Shown here piece after piece: positions 44,014 to 52,419 of a DNA stretch of 64,000 nucleotides. The DNA is from an uncultured Eubacteriales bacterium (GTDB lineage: Bacteria; Bacillota; Clostridia; Christensenellales; Borkfalkiaceae), in assembly GCA_905207235.1 (NCBI GenBank), contig CAJLKN010000005.1, positions 1 through 64,000 on the forward strand. The letters run 5' to 3'. The position numbers were made by a program, and so were the translations under genes. Numbering within the stretch: position 1 is the stretch's first letter; the number at the start of each line of letters is the position of its first letter. Below the pieces are notes generated by a model. That model did not search any database and was not told where the DNA came from. It worked only from the letters and a program-made list of their open reading frames with translations.

Positions 44014-45179
44014 CAGCGCAGGTATTTTTTAAGCTCTTCGGCTCTGTCGCACTTCTCCCAGGGCAGGTTTTGCTTGCCGAAATGTCCGTAAGCCGAGGTT
44101 GCCGAGTATATGGGCGCGCGCAGTCCGAGCGTCTTGATAATAGCATAGGGGCGGAGGTCGAAGTTTTGCTTTACTATGTCGCAGATTTTATCGTCGGGCA
44201 GTTTTCCCGTGCCGAAAGTATCTACGAAAACGGATACGGGGCGGCTTACGCCTATTGCGTAAGCTACTTGCAGTTCTACCCTGTCGCACAGTCCTGCCGC
44301 GACGAGGTTTTTGCAGATATACCTCGACATATATGCCGCCGAACGGTCAACTTTTGTCGCGTCCTTGCCCGAAAAAGCGCCGCCGCCGTGCGCGCATTTG
44401 CCGCCGTAGGTATCGACTATTATCTTTCTGCCCGTAAGTCCGCTGTCGCCCTCGGGACCGCCTATTTCGAACCTGCCCGTCGGGTTGACGAAATATTTCG
44501 TGTCGCCGTCGAGCAGCGAAGGAGGGATAATCTTCTTTATTACTTCGTTCAGGATATCCTCTTTAAGCTGTTCCGCGCTCACCTTTTCGTCGTGCTGGGC
44601 GGAAACTACGACCGTCTCCACTCTGACGGGCGTATCGCCGTCGTATTCTACGGTAACCTGTGTCTTTCCGTCGGGGCGGAGGTATGAAAGGGTGCCATCC
44701 TTTCTGACGGCTGTCAGCCTAGCCGCAAGTTTATGCGCAAGCGATACGGGCAGGGGCATGAGCTCCTCCGTTTCGCGGCAGGCGTAGCCGAACATCATTC
44801 CTTGGTCGCCCGCGCCTATTTCCGCCTCGTCCTCCGAGGAACCGTCCTTTGCTTCGAGCGACTTGTTCACGCCGAGGGCTATATCTGCGCTCTGTCCGTG
44901 AACGGCTACGTCTATTCTGCATTTATCGAAAGAAAAATTGCCGAATGTGTAGCCCGTAAGGCGTATCTTTTCGCGCGCAATTTTTTCGTAATCGACCTTG
45001 GCAGTCGTTGTAACTTCGCCCATGATGAGCAGTCTGTCGTACGCCGCACAGCACTCTATCGCGCAGCGCGCGTCGGGGTCCTGTGCGAGTATGCTGTCGA
45101 GTATGGCGTCTGCAATTCCGTCGCAGAGCTTATCGGGATGTCCTTCTGTTACGCTTTCGCTCGTAAAAAATTTTTTCAT
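44013..45179 (-). CDS. metK: S-adenosylmethionine synthetase
   Basis: 388 residues; makes SAM from methionine and ATP. SVTEGHPDKLCD, GAGDQGMMFGYA, GGPEGDSGLTGRKIIVDTY (split across strands) and GGGAFSGKDATKVDRSAAY are the family signatures. AGGAAAGACGAC before the ATG is the SD. A SAM-binding riboswitch with a terminator occupies the leader, so the gene should be shut down when SAM is plentiful. comF follows in the same operon. Confidence 0.98.
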   Translation of the reverse strand: MKKFFTSESVTEGHPDKLCDGIADAILDSILAQDPDARCAIECCAAYDRLLIMGEVTTTAKVDYEKIAREKIRLTGYTFGNFSFDKCRIDVAVHGQSADIALGVNKSLEAKDGSSEDEAEIGAGDQGMMFGYACRETEELMPLPVSLAHKLAARLTAVRKDGTLSYLRPDGKTQVTVEYDGDTPVRVETVVVSAQHDEKVSAEQLKEDILNEVIKKIIPPSLLDGDTKYFVNPTGRFEIGGPEGDSGLTGRKIIVDTYGGKCAHGGGAFSGKDATKVDRSAAYMSRYICKNLVAAGLCDRVELQVAYAIGVSRPVSVFVDTFGTGKLPDDKICDIVKQNFDLRPYAIIKTLGLRAPIYSATSAYGHFGKQNLPWEKCDRAEELKKYLR

Positions 45180-45215
45180 GTCGTCTTTCCTTTTTTTCTT
45201 TCTTTTTGTATAAAT

Positions 45216-45345
45216 GAAAAACCCGCTCGGTTTACCGAACGGGTATAAATTTTTAATGTTCCCATCGGTACGGCATTAGCACCTTGCTTAAAGCAGGTTG
45301 CTGTGTGGTCAACGGGCCGGTCCCTCGCACACTCTTGATGTTTGC
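45216..45345 (-). ncRNA. SAM riboswitch (S-box clan) and terminator upstream of metK
   Basis: On the minus strand the S-box core is clear: ATCAAGAG, GAGGGACCGGCCCG, CAGCAACC, the P3 hairpin TGCTTTAAGCA, then AGGTGCTAATGCC. P2 is GTGTG/CACAC. A terminator (ACCCGTTCGG/CCGAGCGGGT, then TTTTTC) follows at 45216-45244. The P1 helix is only CATC/GATG, and the segment after GGTGC does not form the canonical SAM-I P4, so the subtype (SAM-I or a SAM-I/IV variant) is open. Function: transcription attenuation of metK by SAM. Confidence 0.88.
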
Positions 45346-45351
45346 CAATAT

Positions 45352-45380
45352 ATTATAACTATTGCCAAATCCTTTGTCAA
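45352..45380 (-). promoter_or_regulatory. metK promoter
   Basis: Minus strand TTGACA (45375-45380), 17 bp, TATAAT (45352-45357); the transcript should start near 45345, just before the aptamer. Confidence 0.85.
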
Positions 45381-45389
45381 ACAAATTAT

Positions 45390-45418
45390 TTGCATTTCGC
45401 CCTGTTTTATTTTATAAT
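45390..45418 (+). promoter_or_regulatory. Leaderless promoter of the radical SAM gene
   Basis: TTGCAT (45390-45395), 17 bp, TATAAT (45413-45418), then ATAGGT and the ATG at 45425. The predicted transcript starts at the ATG. It is divergent from the metK promoter, with only nine bases between the two -35 boxes. Confidence 0.8.
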
Positions 45419-45424
45419 ATAGGT

Positions 45425-46276
45425 ATGAATTGCTCGCTCTGTCCCGTAAGCTGCGGCGCAGACAGAAAAACTTCTGTCGGATACTGCGGCGTAAGCGGTT
45501 TGAAAATAGCAAAATATTATCTTCACCCCTTCGAGGAGCCGCCAATTTCCTTTTCAAAGGGCAGCGGTTGCGTTTTCTTCTGCGGTTGCTCTTTAAAGTG
45601 CGCGTTCTGTCAGAATTACGACCTCTCGCGCGTGCGCCGCGGCAAGGATATTTCGGTGGAGGAGCTTGCGGATATTTTCCGTCAGCTGGAGGAGCAGGGT
45701 GCGGACAACATAAATCTTGTCAACCCCACGCACTACGTCGAACAGATTGCGCGCGCGTTTGAAATTTACCGCCCGTCAATTCCCGTAGTCTATAACACCC
45801 ACGGCTACGAAAAAATGTCAACTTTGGAGATTGCGGATACTTTCACGGATATTTATCTGCCCGATCTGAAATTTATCGACCCCGCGCTCTCGCAAAGATA
45901 TACGGGCAAAAAAAATTACGCGGAATACGCCCTTCCCGCCATACAATTCATGGCGAAAAAGCCTTTGAACATGCGCGAGGACGGCAAAATGCTGTCGGGC
46001 TGCATTATAAGGCATTTAATTCTGCCCCTCGCCTCATACGACAGCATCGAGGTGGTCAAGTTTATTTCCTCGCTCGGAAAAGATGTGTATTTCAGCCTCA
46101 TGAGCCAGTACACGCCCTACGGCGAGATTGAAAAATTCCCCGAACTTCAAAGAAAAATTACTCAAAGAGAATACAAAAAAGTGCTCGCGGCAGTCAAAGA
46201 ATACGGGCTTGAAAAGGTCTTTTTGCAGGACGCCGCCAGCGCGGACGAGAAGTTTATACCCGACTGGGATTTCTGA
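45425..46276 (+). CDS. Radical SAM protein, COG1313 (PflX-like) family
   Basis: 283 residues. An N-terminal Cys cluster (MNCSLCPVSCGADR...GYCG) is followed by EEPPISFSKGSGCVFFCGC and the radical SAM motif CSLKCAFCQNYDLS, whose three Cys bind the 4Fe-4S cluster. The family is annotated as pyruvate-formate-lyase-activating-enzyme-like (PflX), but its substrate is unknown, and no pfl gene is close. The start at 45425 fits both homology and the promoter six bases upstream. Its stop overlaps the ABC-F start by one base. Confidence 0.85.
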   Translation: MNCSLCPVSCGADRKTSVGYCGVSGLKIAKYYLHPFEEPPISFSKGSGCVFFCGCSLKCAFCQNYDLSRVRRGKDISVEELADIFRQLEEQGADNINLVNPTHYVEQIARAFEIYRPSIPVVYNTHGYEKMSTLEIADTFTDIYLPDLKFIDPALSQRYTGKKNYAEYALPAIQFMAKKPLNMREDGKMLSGCIIRHLILPLASYDSIEVVKFISSLGKDVYFSLMSQYTPYGEIEKFPELQRKITQREYKKVLAAVKEYGLEKVFLQDAASADEKFIPDWDF

Positions 46277-48156
46277 TGATAGTAAATTTCAACGACGTAG
46301 CCTTTTCTTACGGCGACAATTTAATATTCGAAGGCGTAAATTTCAGTGTCAACGAGGGCGAAAAGATTGCCTTGATCGGCGCCAACGGCGAGGGCAAGAC
46401 TACGCTCATAAAACTTATGACGGGCAGCTTATCGCCCGAAAAAGGCGAAGTTATCACAAAGAACGGGGCGGCGATAGGCTGGTTGGAGCAGAACGGCGGG
46501 CTTGAAAGCCTTTCAACCGTTTACGAAGAGATGATGAGCGTATTTTCCCGGGAGCTCGCCGCCGTCGAAAAACTTTCTGCCCTTTCGGACGACATTTCGC
46601 GCTGTCAGCCTAACAGCCGCGAATACGGCGTGCTTTCGGCAAAGCTCGAAAGCCTGCAAAAGTTCGTCGCCGCGCACGACGCCTATAACGTCGATGTAAA
46701 GGTCAAGCGCGTTCTCAACGGCATGGGCTTTGCCGCTTTTTACGACAGAGTTATTTCCACGATGTCGGGCGGAGAAAAGACGAGGCTTAAACTCGCGAAA
46801 CTCCTCCTCGAGCAGCCCGACCTTCTGATTTTGGACGAGCCGACAAACCACCTCGACGTCGAAACCATGTACTGGCTGGAAGATTACCTTTCAGAATTCA
46901 AGGGCGCGGTTTTCGTCGTGTCGCACGACAGATATTTTCTCGACAGAATAGCTTCGCGCACTCTGGAGCTCGAAAACAAAAGCCTTTCGTCCTATCCCGG
47001 CAATTACAGCAAGTATAAAATTTTAAAGGCGGAACGCAACGCCCTTGCGCTCAAAGAATACGAAAAGCAGCGCGAAGAGATTGCAAAACTCAAAGAATAT
47101 ATCGATAAAAACATTGTGCGCGCCACGACGGCGAAGTCGGCGCAGAGCAGGGTCAAACAGCTCGAAAAAATGGAGCTTTTGTCCCCGCCCTACATTCCGC
47201 CCGCGCCGCCGAGGTTTACATTTTCCTACACCCGCCCGCCCTACGAAAGGGTGCTGACGGTTAAAAATTTAAAGCTGGAAGCGGGCGGCAAAACGCTCGT
47301 TGCGGACGCATCGTTCGAAGTTCTACGCGGACAGAAGATTGCCGTGGTGGGCAAAAACGGCGCGGGCAAGTCCACGCTCTTGAAAAGGCTCGTTTCGGGC
47401 GAGGAAAAAGAGGTGGAAGAGGGCAGGTATGTACGCTTTGCGGTCTATGACCAGGAAAACCTCAACCTCGACCCGAACAATACCGTGCTAGCCGAGCTGT
47501 GGGACAGGCACGTTGCTTACAATCAGACGGAAGTGCGCGCCTCGCTCGCGAGGTGCGGGCTCGTGCCCGAGGATATGGACAAAAAGGTCAAGTCCCTTTC
47601 GGGCGGCGAGAGGGCAAAACTCGCGCTGTGCGTGTTTGAAAACGAGCAGGGCAACGTGCTCGTCATGGACGAGCCGACAAACCACCTCGACCTTCCCGCG
47701 CGCGAAAGTCTGGAAAACGCGCTTAAAAATTTTGACGGCACGGTAATTTTCGTCTCGCACGACAGATATTTCATTTCGGCTATCGCGCAGAGGGTGTTTG
47801 AAATTTCCGACGGAAGAATAAACATATTCGAGGGCGATTACGAAAGTTTTATGCAGAGCCGCGCCGAGCGTCAGCCCGAGCCCGAACAGCCCAAAAAGGT
47901 TGCGGAAGGCGAAAGACAGGCGAGCTACCGCTCTAAAAAGGAGCGCGCGGAGGAGGTCGCAAGAAAGCAGAACATAAAGCGGCTGGAAAGCGCCATAAGT
48001 CAGGCGGAGAGCGAGGAAGAGCAGTTGAATGCCCGCCTTGCCCTGCCAGAAATTTCTTCCGACTATAAAAAGGCGGCGGAAGTGCTCGAAAAGATTGCTC
48101 AGATAAGACAGAAAATAGACGGGCTGTACGAAGAGTACGCCCTTCTCATAGGTTGA
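46276..48156 (+). CDS. ABC-F family ATPase
   Basis: 626 residues with two ABC domains and no membrane part. First Walker A GANGEGKTT, signature MSGGEKTRLKLAKLL, Walker B LLILDEPTNHLD; second GKNGAGKST, LSGGERAKLALCV and VLVMDEPTNHLD. A linker of about 80 residues (helical, KSRVKQLEKM-like) joins them, and a C-terminal coiled coil (about 560-620) follows. ABC-F proteins act on the ribosome in elongation rescue or, in some members, antibiotic protection; this one resembles the housekeeping Uup/YdiF branch. ATG overlaps the previous stop (TGATG). Confidence 0.92.
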   Translation: MIVNFNDVAFSYGDNLIFEGVNFSVNEGEKIALIGANGEGKTTLIKLMTGSLSPEKGEVITKNGAAIGWLEQNGGLESLSTVYEEMMSVFSRELAAVEKLSALSDDISRCQPNSREYGVLSAKLESLQKFVAAHDAYNVDVKVKRVLNGMGFAAFYDRVISTMSGGEKTRLKLAKLLLEQPDLLILDEPTNHLDVETMYWLEDYLSEFKGAVFVVSHDRYFLDRIASRTLELENKSLSSYPGNYSKYKILKAERNALALKEYEKQREEIAKLKEYIDKNIVRATTAKSAQSRVKQLEKMELLSPPYIPPAPPRFTFSYTRPPYERVLTVKNLKLEAGGKTLVADASFEVLRGQKIAVVGKNGAGKSTLLKRLVSGEEKEVEEGRYVRFAVYDQENLNLDPNNTVLAELWDRHVAYNQTEVRASLARCGLVPEDMDKKVKSLSGGERAKLALCVFENEQGNVLVMDEPTNHLDLPARESLENALKNFDGTVIFVSHDRYFISAIAQRVFEISDGRINIFEGDYESFMQSRAERQPEPEQPKKVAEGERQASYRSKKERAEEVARKQNIKRLESAISQAESEEEQLNARLALPEISSDYKKAAEVLEKIAQIRQKIDGLYEEYALLIG

Positions 48157-48159
48157 TTT

Positions 48160-49215
48160 ATGAAAGACGATAAACTTATAAAAGGTCAGACGGCTGCCGC
48201 CGACGCGACCGAAGCGGAGGTGCAGGAAGTGCGCGAAGTGCGCCACACCATTTCCAGCGAGGAGACTTTCACCCTCGCCAAGGATATCTACGACCTGCGC
48301 TGCCTCATAAAGAAAATTTATGCCAACCGCGCCCACATCGCGCGCAGGCTCAACTTCGTTTCGCTCATATTTTCGCTCATTTTCACGGCGATATATGTGG
48401 CGCTCGTTCTATACGTTGGCATATCTTCCTCCCTGTCGCAGGGTTGGCAGGTTGCCGTTTACGGCATACTCGCCGCATACGGCGTACTCATCGTTTCCCT
48501 CGGCATATGTGCCGTCGTAACGCGTCGCAGCTCGACGACAAAGACCGTAAGCCGCAACAATAAAGCGCTAAAAATAATACGTTACCTCGTGCGCATAGCT
48601 TCGCTCATTATGAGTATATTCGCCGTCGTCGTCGCATTTTCCGAAGGCGCGGCGGACAGCATGAACCTTGCCGTCAAGACGGTGGCGCTCATAATTTCCA
48701 TTATATCTATAATAGTCGCGCTCGTGCCCCTTATTTGCGGCGGACTGGGCGGAATGGCTCGCTGGCTCATCTCTCCTGCCAAGGTAAATATAAAATTTTC
48801 GGCGGTGGTGCTCGAATGGTATCAGTACGCTTCGTCCTCGAGCCCCGCTTTCGCTTCGACGCAGAAGGTGGAAAAGTCCAAGCTCGATGACATAGGCAGA
48901 TGCATAGACGACTACATAAATCCCGTTCTCGGCAAGCGCAAAGTCGGCTCGATAGGCGTAAATCATATTTTTGCCGCCATAGACACGGCGCCCCAGTCGG
49001 ATAAGCCCACGGTGGAGGGCATTTTAAAGAACGTATTCGACTATGCGGTAGAGTGTAAATACGTCGCCGAAAATCCTTGCAGGGATATGCGCCTTGAAGG
49101 AAGCATAGAGGTATATACCAAGCCCAAAAAAGAACCTTTCAAGGTGCGCATAGGCAAAAAGATAGGCGCGTCCATAGTAAAACAGTTCCTCGGCGAAAAG
49201 GACGACAAAGATTAA
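48160..49215 (+). CDS. Multi-pass membrane protein of unknown function
   Basis: 351 residues. A charged N-terminus (1-45) is followed by four membrane helices (about 64-85, 92-118, 143-166, 172-197) and a soluble C-terminal domain of about 140 residues (DDIGRCIDDYINPVLGKRKVGSIGVNHIF). I recognise no family. It starts three bases after the ABC-F stop and is probably part of the same transcript, ended by the two terminators downstream. Confidence 0.75.
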   Translation: MKDDKLIKGQTAAADATEAEVQEVREVRHTISSEETFTLAKDIYDLRCLIKKIYANRAHIARRLNFVSLIFSLIFTAIYVALVLYVGISSSLSQGWQVAVYGILAAYGVLIVSLGICAVVTRRSSTTKTVSRNNKALKIIRYLVRIASLIMSIFAVVVAFSEGAADSMNLAVKTVALIISIISIIVALVPLICGGLGGMARWLISPAKVNIKFSAVVLEWYQYASSSSPAFASTQKVEKSKLDDIGRCIDDYINPVLGKRKVGSIGVNHIFAAIDTAPQSDKPTVEGILKNVFDYAVECKYVAENPCRDMRLEGSIEVYTKPKKEPFKVRIGKKIGASIVKQFLGEKDDKD

Positions 49216-49246
49216 TGCTCAAAAAAATCCGGTAATTTAAATATTT

Positions 49247-49342
49247 AAGTGCGGCGGCGAAATGTTTCGCCGCCGCACTTAAAATAATCTGCCCGATAAA
49301 TACGCCCGCCCGCAGACAAAAATGTCTGCGGGCGGGCTTTTT
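49247..49342 (+). terminator. Two tandem terminators
   Basis: AAGTGCGGCGGCGAAA/TTTCGCCGCCGCACTT (49247-49280, 2-base loop) and GCCCGCCCGCAGACA/TGTCTGCGGGCGGGC (49304-49337), the latter followed by TTTTT. Confidence 0.9.
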
Positions 49343-49433
49343 GCACAGCTGAAAAATAAAGCACAAAAATCAACATATCTTTAAATGTCGGAATTTGCCG
49401 CCCGTTATTTTTTTAGTTTTTTTGAAAAAGTAC

Positions 49434-49481
49434 TTGACAAAAAACAAAAATACATATTATCATATGAATAATAATTCATGT
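49434..49481 (+). promoter_or_regulatory. ArsR/SmtB-type promoter-operator
   Basis: TTGACA (49434-49439) with TATTAT (49455-49460) or TTATCA (49457-49462) as -10. Immediately after lies ATATGAATAATAATTCATGT (49462-49481), an AT-rich imperfect inverted repeat with ATGAAT/ATTCAT arms, the pattern of SmtB/CadC operators, where it would block open-complex formation. Confidence 0.8.
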
Positions 49482-49539
49482 TTAATTGAGCGCAGACGCG
49501 GCGATTTTGCGGCGGGTGCGCGCAAAGGAGTTTGTTATT

Positions 49540-49890
49540 ATGGATACATCCGAAGAGAGGAGAGAGCACGAAGAGCGCGTCAAGGGCGCGCTGTCGGCTA
49601 TGCCGAGCGACGGGCAGATTGCTGATATGGCGGCGAGGTTCAAAGCCATTTCGGAGCCGTCGAGGCTTAAAATACTTCTGGCACTTTCCTGCGGCGAGCT
49701 GTGCGTCGAGCACATAACCCAGGCTGTGGGCGGCAATCAGAGCGCCGTTTCGCACCAGTTAAAGACGCTCAAAGACAACAGGATAGTAAAGGCGAGAAGA
49801 AACGGAAAGCAGATAATTTATTCTGTTTCCGACGAACATATAATGACTATGATTTCGGTGGCAAAGGAGCACCTCGACTGCAATGAATAA
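49540..49890 (+). CDS. ArsR/SmtB-family metal-sensing repressor
   Basis: 116 residues, winged-helix. MAARFKAISEPSRLKILLALSCGELCVEHI contains the alpha-3 Cys position used by CadC/ArsR-type sensors, QSAVSHQLKTLKDNRIVKARRNGKQIIY is the DNA-reading helix and wing, and SDEHIMTMISVAKEHLDC places His and Cys in the alpha-5 site. AAAGGAG lies nine bases before the ATG at 49540, which excludes the longer frame. It overlaps the P-type ATPase gene by eight bases and should derepress it when Cd/Zn/Pb is in excess. Confidence 0.92.
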   Translation: MDTSEERREHEERVKGALSAMPSDGQIADMAARFKAISEPSRLKILLALSCGELCVEHITQAVGGNQSAVSHQLKTLKDNRIVKARRNGKQIIYSVSDEHIMTMISVAKEHLDCNE

Positions 49891-52198
49891 GGTTATAAAA
49901 ATAAGCGGTCTGGACTGCGCTGCGTGCGCGGGCGAGCTCGAAGAAGAGATTGCAAAAATTGATGGCGTAAAGTCGGTTACGGTAGATTTTGTCGGGCAGA
50001 AAGTCGTGCTCGACTGCGACGAGAGCGCCATTCCCGCCGTGGAAGATCGCTGCAACCATTTCGAGGACGTAAAAGTTGTGTGCGACTGCGAAAAGGGCGC
50101 CTGCGCCGTCGGCGGCAAGCGCATAAAGGTTAAAAATCTGTGCTGCGCAAACTGCGGCAGGGAACTCGAGGAGGAGCTGAACGCCATAGAGGGCGTCGAT
50201 GCCACCGTCGATTTCATGAACATGACTGTAATCGTCAGGGCAGAAAGCGGCGAAGCGTACGACAAGGCGGTCTATGCCATAACCCACTTCGAGGACGTCG
50301 AGATAGACGAAGGAAAAGAGAGCAAAAAGGGCATAATCAAGGAACATTTCAAAGATATAATTTTAGTCGCACTTTCGGTGGTGTTTTTCATACCCGCGCT
50401 CGTAGTTGACCTCGCGCTTTCGGGCGACGTGGCTACATATGTGTGCTATGCGCTCTATGCGCTTGCGTTCATACCCGTCGGCTTCCCCGTGCTTCGCGGC
50501 ACCGTCCGCAACCTTATGAGCGGAAAAATATTCGACGAAAACTTCCTCATGACGATAGCTGCGATAGGCGCAGTAATTTTGGGCGTATTCACGGGCGACG
50601 GACTTATGGAGGGCGTTGCGGTAATGCTGCTCTATCAGATAGGCGAGCTGTTGCAATCTATGGCGGTCGGGTCTTCCCGCCGCTCGATTACGAGGCTTAT
50701 GGACCTTAAAAGCGACACCGCGACTGTAATAAGGGACGGCAAAACGCTCGTGGTTGCACCCGAAGAACTCGTCGAGGGCGACACTATAATGATAAAGGCG
50801 GGCGAAAAAGTGCCCGTCGACTGCGTCGTAGTCGAGGGCTCGAGCGCGCTCGATATGAAGTCTTTGAACGGCGAAGCTGTTCCCAAAGAAGTTTCCGAAG
50901 GCGACGAAATTCTTTCGGGAGCCATAAATATTTCAAAGGTAATAAAGGCGAGAGTGGTGCGCACTTACAGCAATTCGGCTGTGGCGAAAATTCTCGAACT
51001 CGTCGAAAATTCGACGGCTAAAAAGGCAAAGCCCGAAAAGTTCATCACGAAATTCGCGCGGTACTATACGCCTGTCGTCGTGATTGCGGCAATTTTTGTC
51101 GCTTCACTCGTTCCTACGATAATATGTGCTTTCAATGGCGCGTATGTTTGGGAAACTTACCGCGAATGGCTGTATCGTTCGCTGTCCTTCCTCGTCATTT
51201 CCTGCCCCTGCGCTTTGGTTATATCCGTGCCCCTTTCGTACTTCGGCGGAATAGGCAGAATGGCTCGCTTCGGCATACTCGCAAAGGGCTCTACCTGCCT
51301 CGATGAACTTGCCTCGGCAAGCGTTGCGGCATTCGATAAAACAGGCACTCTGACCGAGGGCGTATTCACGGTAAAGAGCTCGTCCTCGCCCGAAGCGCTT
51401 TCGCTCGCCGCGGCGGCTGAAAAATATTCTTCCCACCCCATAGCGGCGGCGTTTGCCGACATTCAAAGCGACGTAGTCATAACCGGCGCCGAAGAGGTTG
51501 CGGGCAGGGGAGTAAAGTGCCTCGCCGACGGCAAGCAACTTCTTTGCGGCAACAGAGCCATGCTCGAAGAAAACGGCGTAGCTTTTACGCCGATAGACAG
51601 CATTTCGACTACCATTTATGTGGCGCTCGACAATAAATTTGTCGGCGTGATAGAGGTTGACGATAAGATAAAGGAGGGCGCGAAGGAGGCTGTTGCCGAG
51701 CTCAAAGCTCTCGGCGTGAGCGACGTTGCAATGCTTACGGGCGACGGCGAGCGCCGTGCCCGCGCCGTAGCCGAAGAACTTGGGCTTGACGAATGCAGGG
51801 CGGGACTTCTGCCCGACGAAAAACTTGCGGCGGCAGAGGAGCTGAAAGAGCGCGGCAAGCTCATTTATGTGGGCGACGGAATAAACGACGCGCCCGTAAT
51901 GACCGTGTCGGACTGCGCGGTATCCATGGGCAAAGTGGGTTCGGACGCGGCGATAGAGGCGAGCGACCTCGTGCTCGTTTCCGACAATCTCGCTCTTCTC
52001 CCTAAGGCAAAGAGAATTGCAAAGGGCACCCGCTCGATAGTTTTCCAGAATATTGTCGGTTCGCTGGCTTTAAAACTTGCCATAATGGTGCTCGGCGTGG
52101 CGCTTCCTTCTTTCCCGCTCATTATCGCGATATTCGGCGACGTCGGCGTAATGCTTGTTGCCATTCTCAACGCTATGAGGACGGGACTTATAAAATAA
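49883..52198 (+). CDS. cadA: Heavy-metal P1B-type ATPase (Cd/Zn/Pb exporter)
   Basis: 771 residues. Two N-terminal HMA domains: GLDCAACAGELEEE (Cys12, Cys15) and NLCCANCGRELEEE, with a Cys-rich link (VCDCEKGAC) between them. The membrane metal site is SCPCALVIS; DKTGTLTEG holds the phosphorylated Asp, and GDGINDAPVM and the final helices are intact. The CPC motif and ArsR partner indicate efflux of Zn/Cd/Pb rather than copper. Translationally coupled to the repressor. Confidence 0.94.
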   Translation: MNKVIKISGLDCAACAGELEEEIAKIDGVKSVTVDFVGQKVVLDCDESAIPAVEDRCNHFEDVKVVCDCEKGACAVGGKRIKVKNLCCANCGRELEEELNAIEGVDATVDFMNMTVIVRAESGEAYDKAVYAITHFEDVEIDEGKESKKGIIKEHFKDIILVALSVVFFIPALVVDLALSGDVATYVCYALYALAFIPVGFPVLRGTVRNLMSGKIFDENFLMTIAAIGAVILGVFTGDGLMEGVAVMLLYQIGELLQSMAVGSSRRSITRLMDLKSDTATVIRDGKTLVVAPEELVEGDTIMIKAGEKVPVDCVVVEGSSALDMKSLNGEAVPKEVSEGDEILSGAINISKVIKARVVRTYSNSAVAKILELVENSTAKKAKPEKFITKFARYYTPVVVIAAIFVASLVPTIICAFNGAYVWETYREWLYRSLSFLVISCPCALVISVPLSYFGGIGRMARFGILAKGSTCLDELASASVAAFDKTGTLTEGVFTVKSSSSPEALSLAAAAEKYSSHPIAAAFADIQSDVVITGAEEVAGRGVKCLADGKQLLCGNRAMLEENGVAFTPIDSISTTIYVALDNKFVGVIEVDDKIKEGAKEAVAELKALGVSDVAMLTGDGERRARAVAEELGLDECRAGLLPDEKLAAAEELKERGKLIYVGDGINDAPVMTVSDCAVSMGKVGSDAAIEASDLVLVSDNLALLPKAKRIAKGTRSIVFQNIVGSLALKLAIMVLGVALPSFPLIIAIFGDVGVMLVAILNAMRTGLIK

Positions 52199-52222
52199 TT
52201 TAGTTTAAAATATCAAATTTGT

Positions 52223-52286
52223 GCGCGGCGGCGAAAAACGCCGCCGCGCCGCAGGCGGAAAAGGAAAATTTTCCGCCTTTTTTATT
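52223..52286 (+). terminator. Double terminator after cadA
   Basis: GCGCGGCGGCG/CGCCGCCGCGC (52223-52249) then GGCGGAAAA/TTTTCCGCC (52254-52277) followed by TTTTTTATT. Confidence 0.9.
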
Positions 52287-52317
52287 GCTAAAAATTTTAA
52301 ATGCGCGCCGCAAGCGT

Positions 52318-52346
52318 TTGCATTTTTCGGGGGTGTATGATAATAT
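52318..52346 (+). promoter_or_regulatory. Promoter of the NCS2 permease gene
   Basis: TTGCAT (52318-52323), 17 bp, TAATAT (52341-52346). The leader to the ATG is about 67 bases, with GGAGG at the expected place. It contains a weak CCG/CGG hairpin but no purine-riboswitch core. Confidence 0.75.
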
Positions 52347-52419
52347 TGATGTATAAAATGTGAAAACCGAGTGAAAACCCGGCTTGCACGAAAGAAAAAA
52401 TTAATATGGAGGTTTCTTT

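Noticed and set aside
52347..52419. Purine riboswitch before the NCS2 permease
   Set aside because: The 67-base leader lacks the conserved loops and three-way junction; only a short CCG/CGG hairpin is present.
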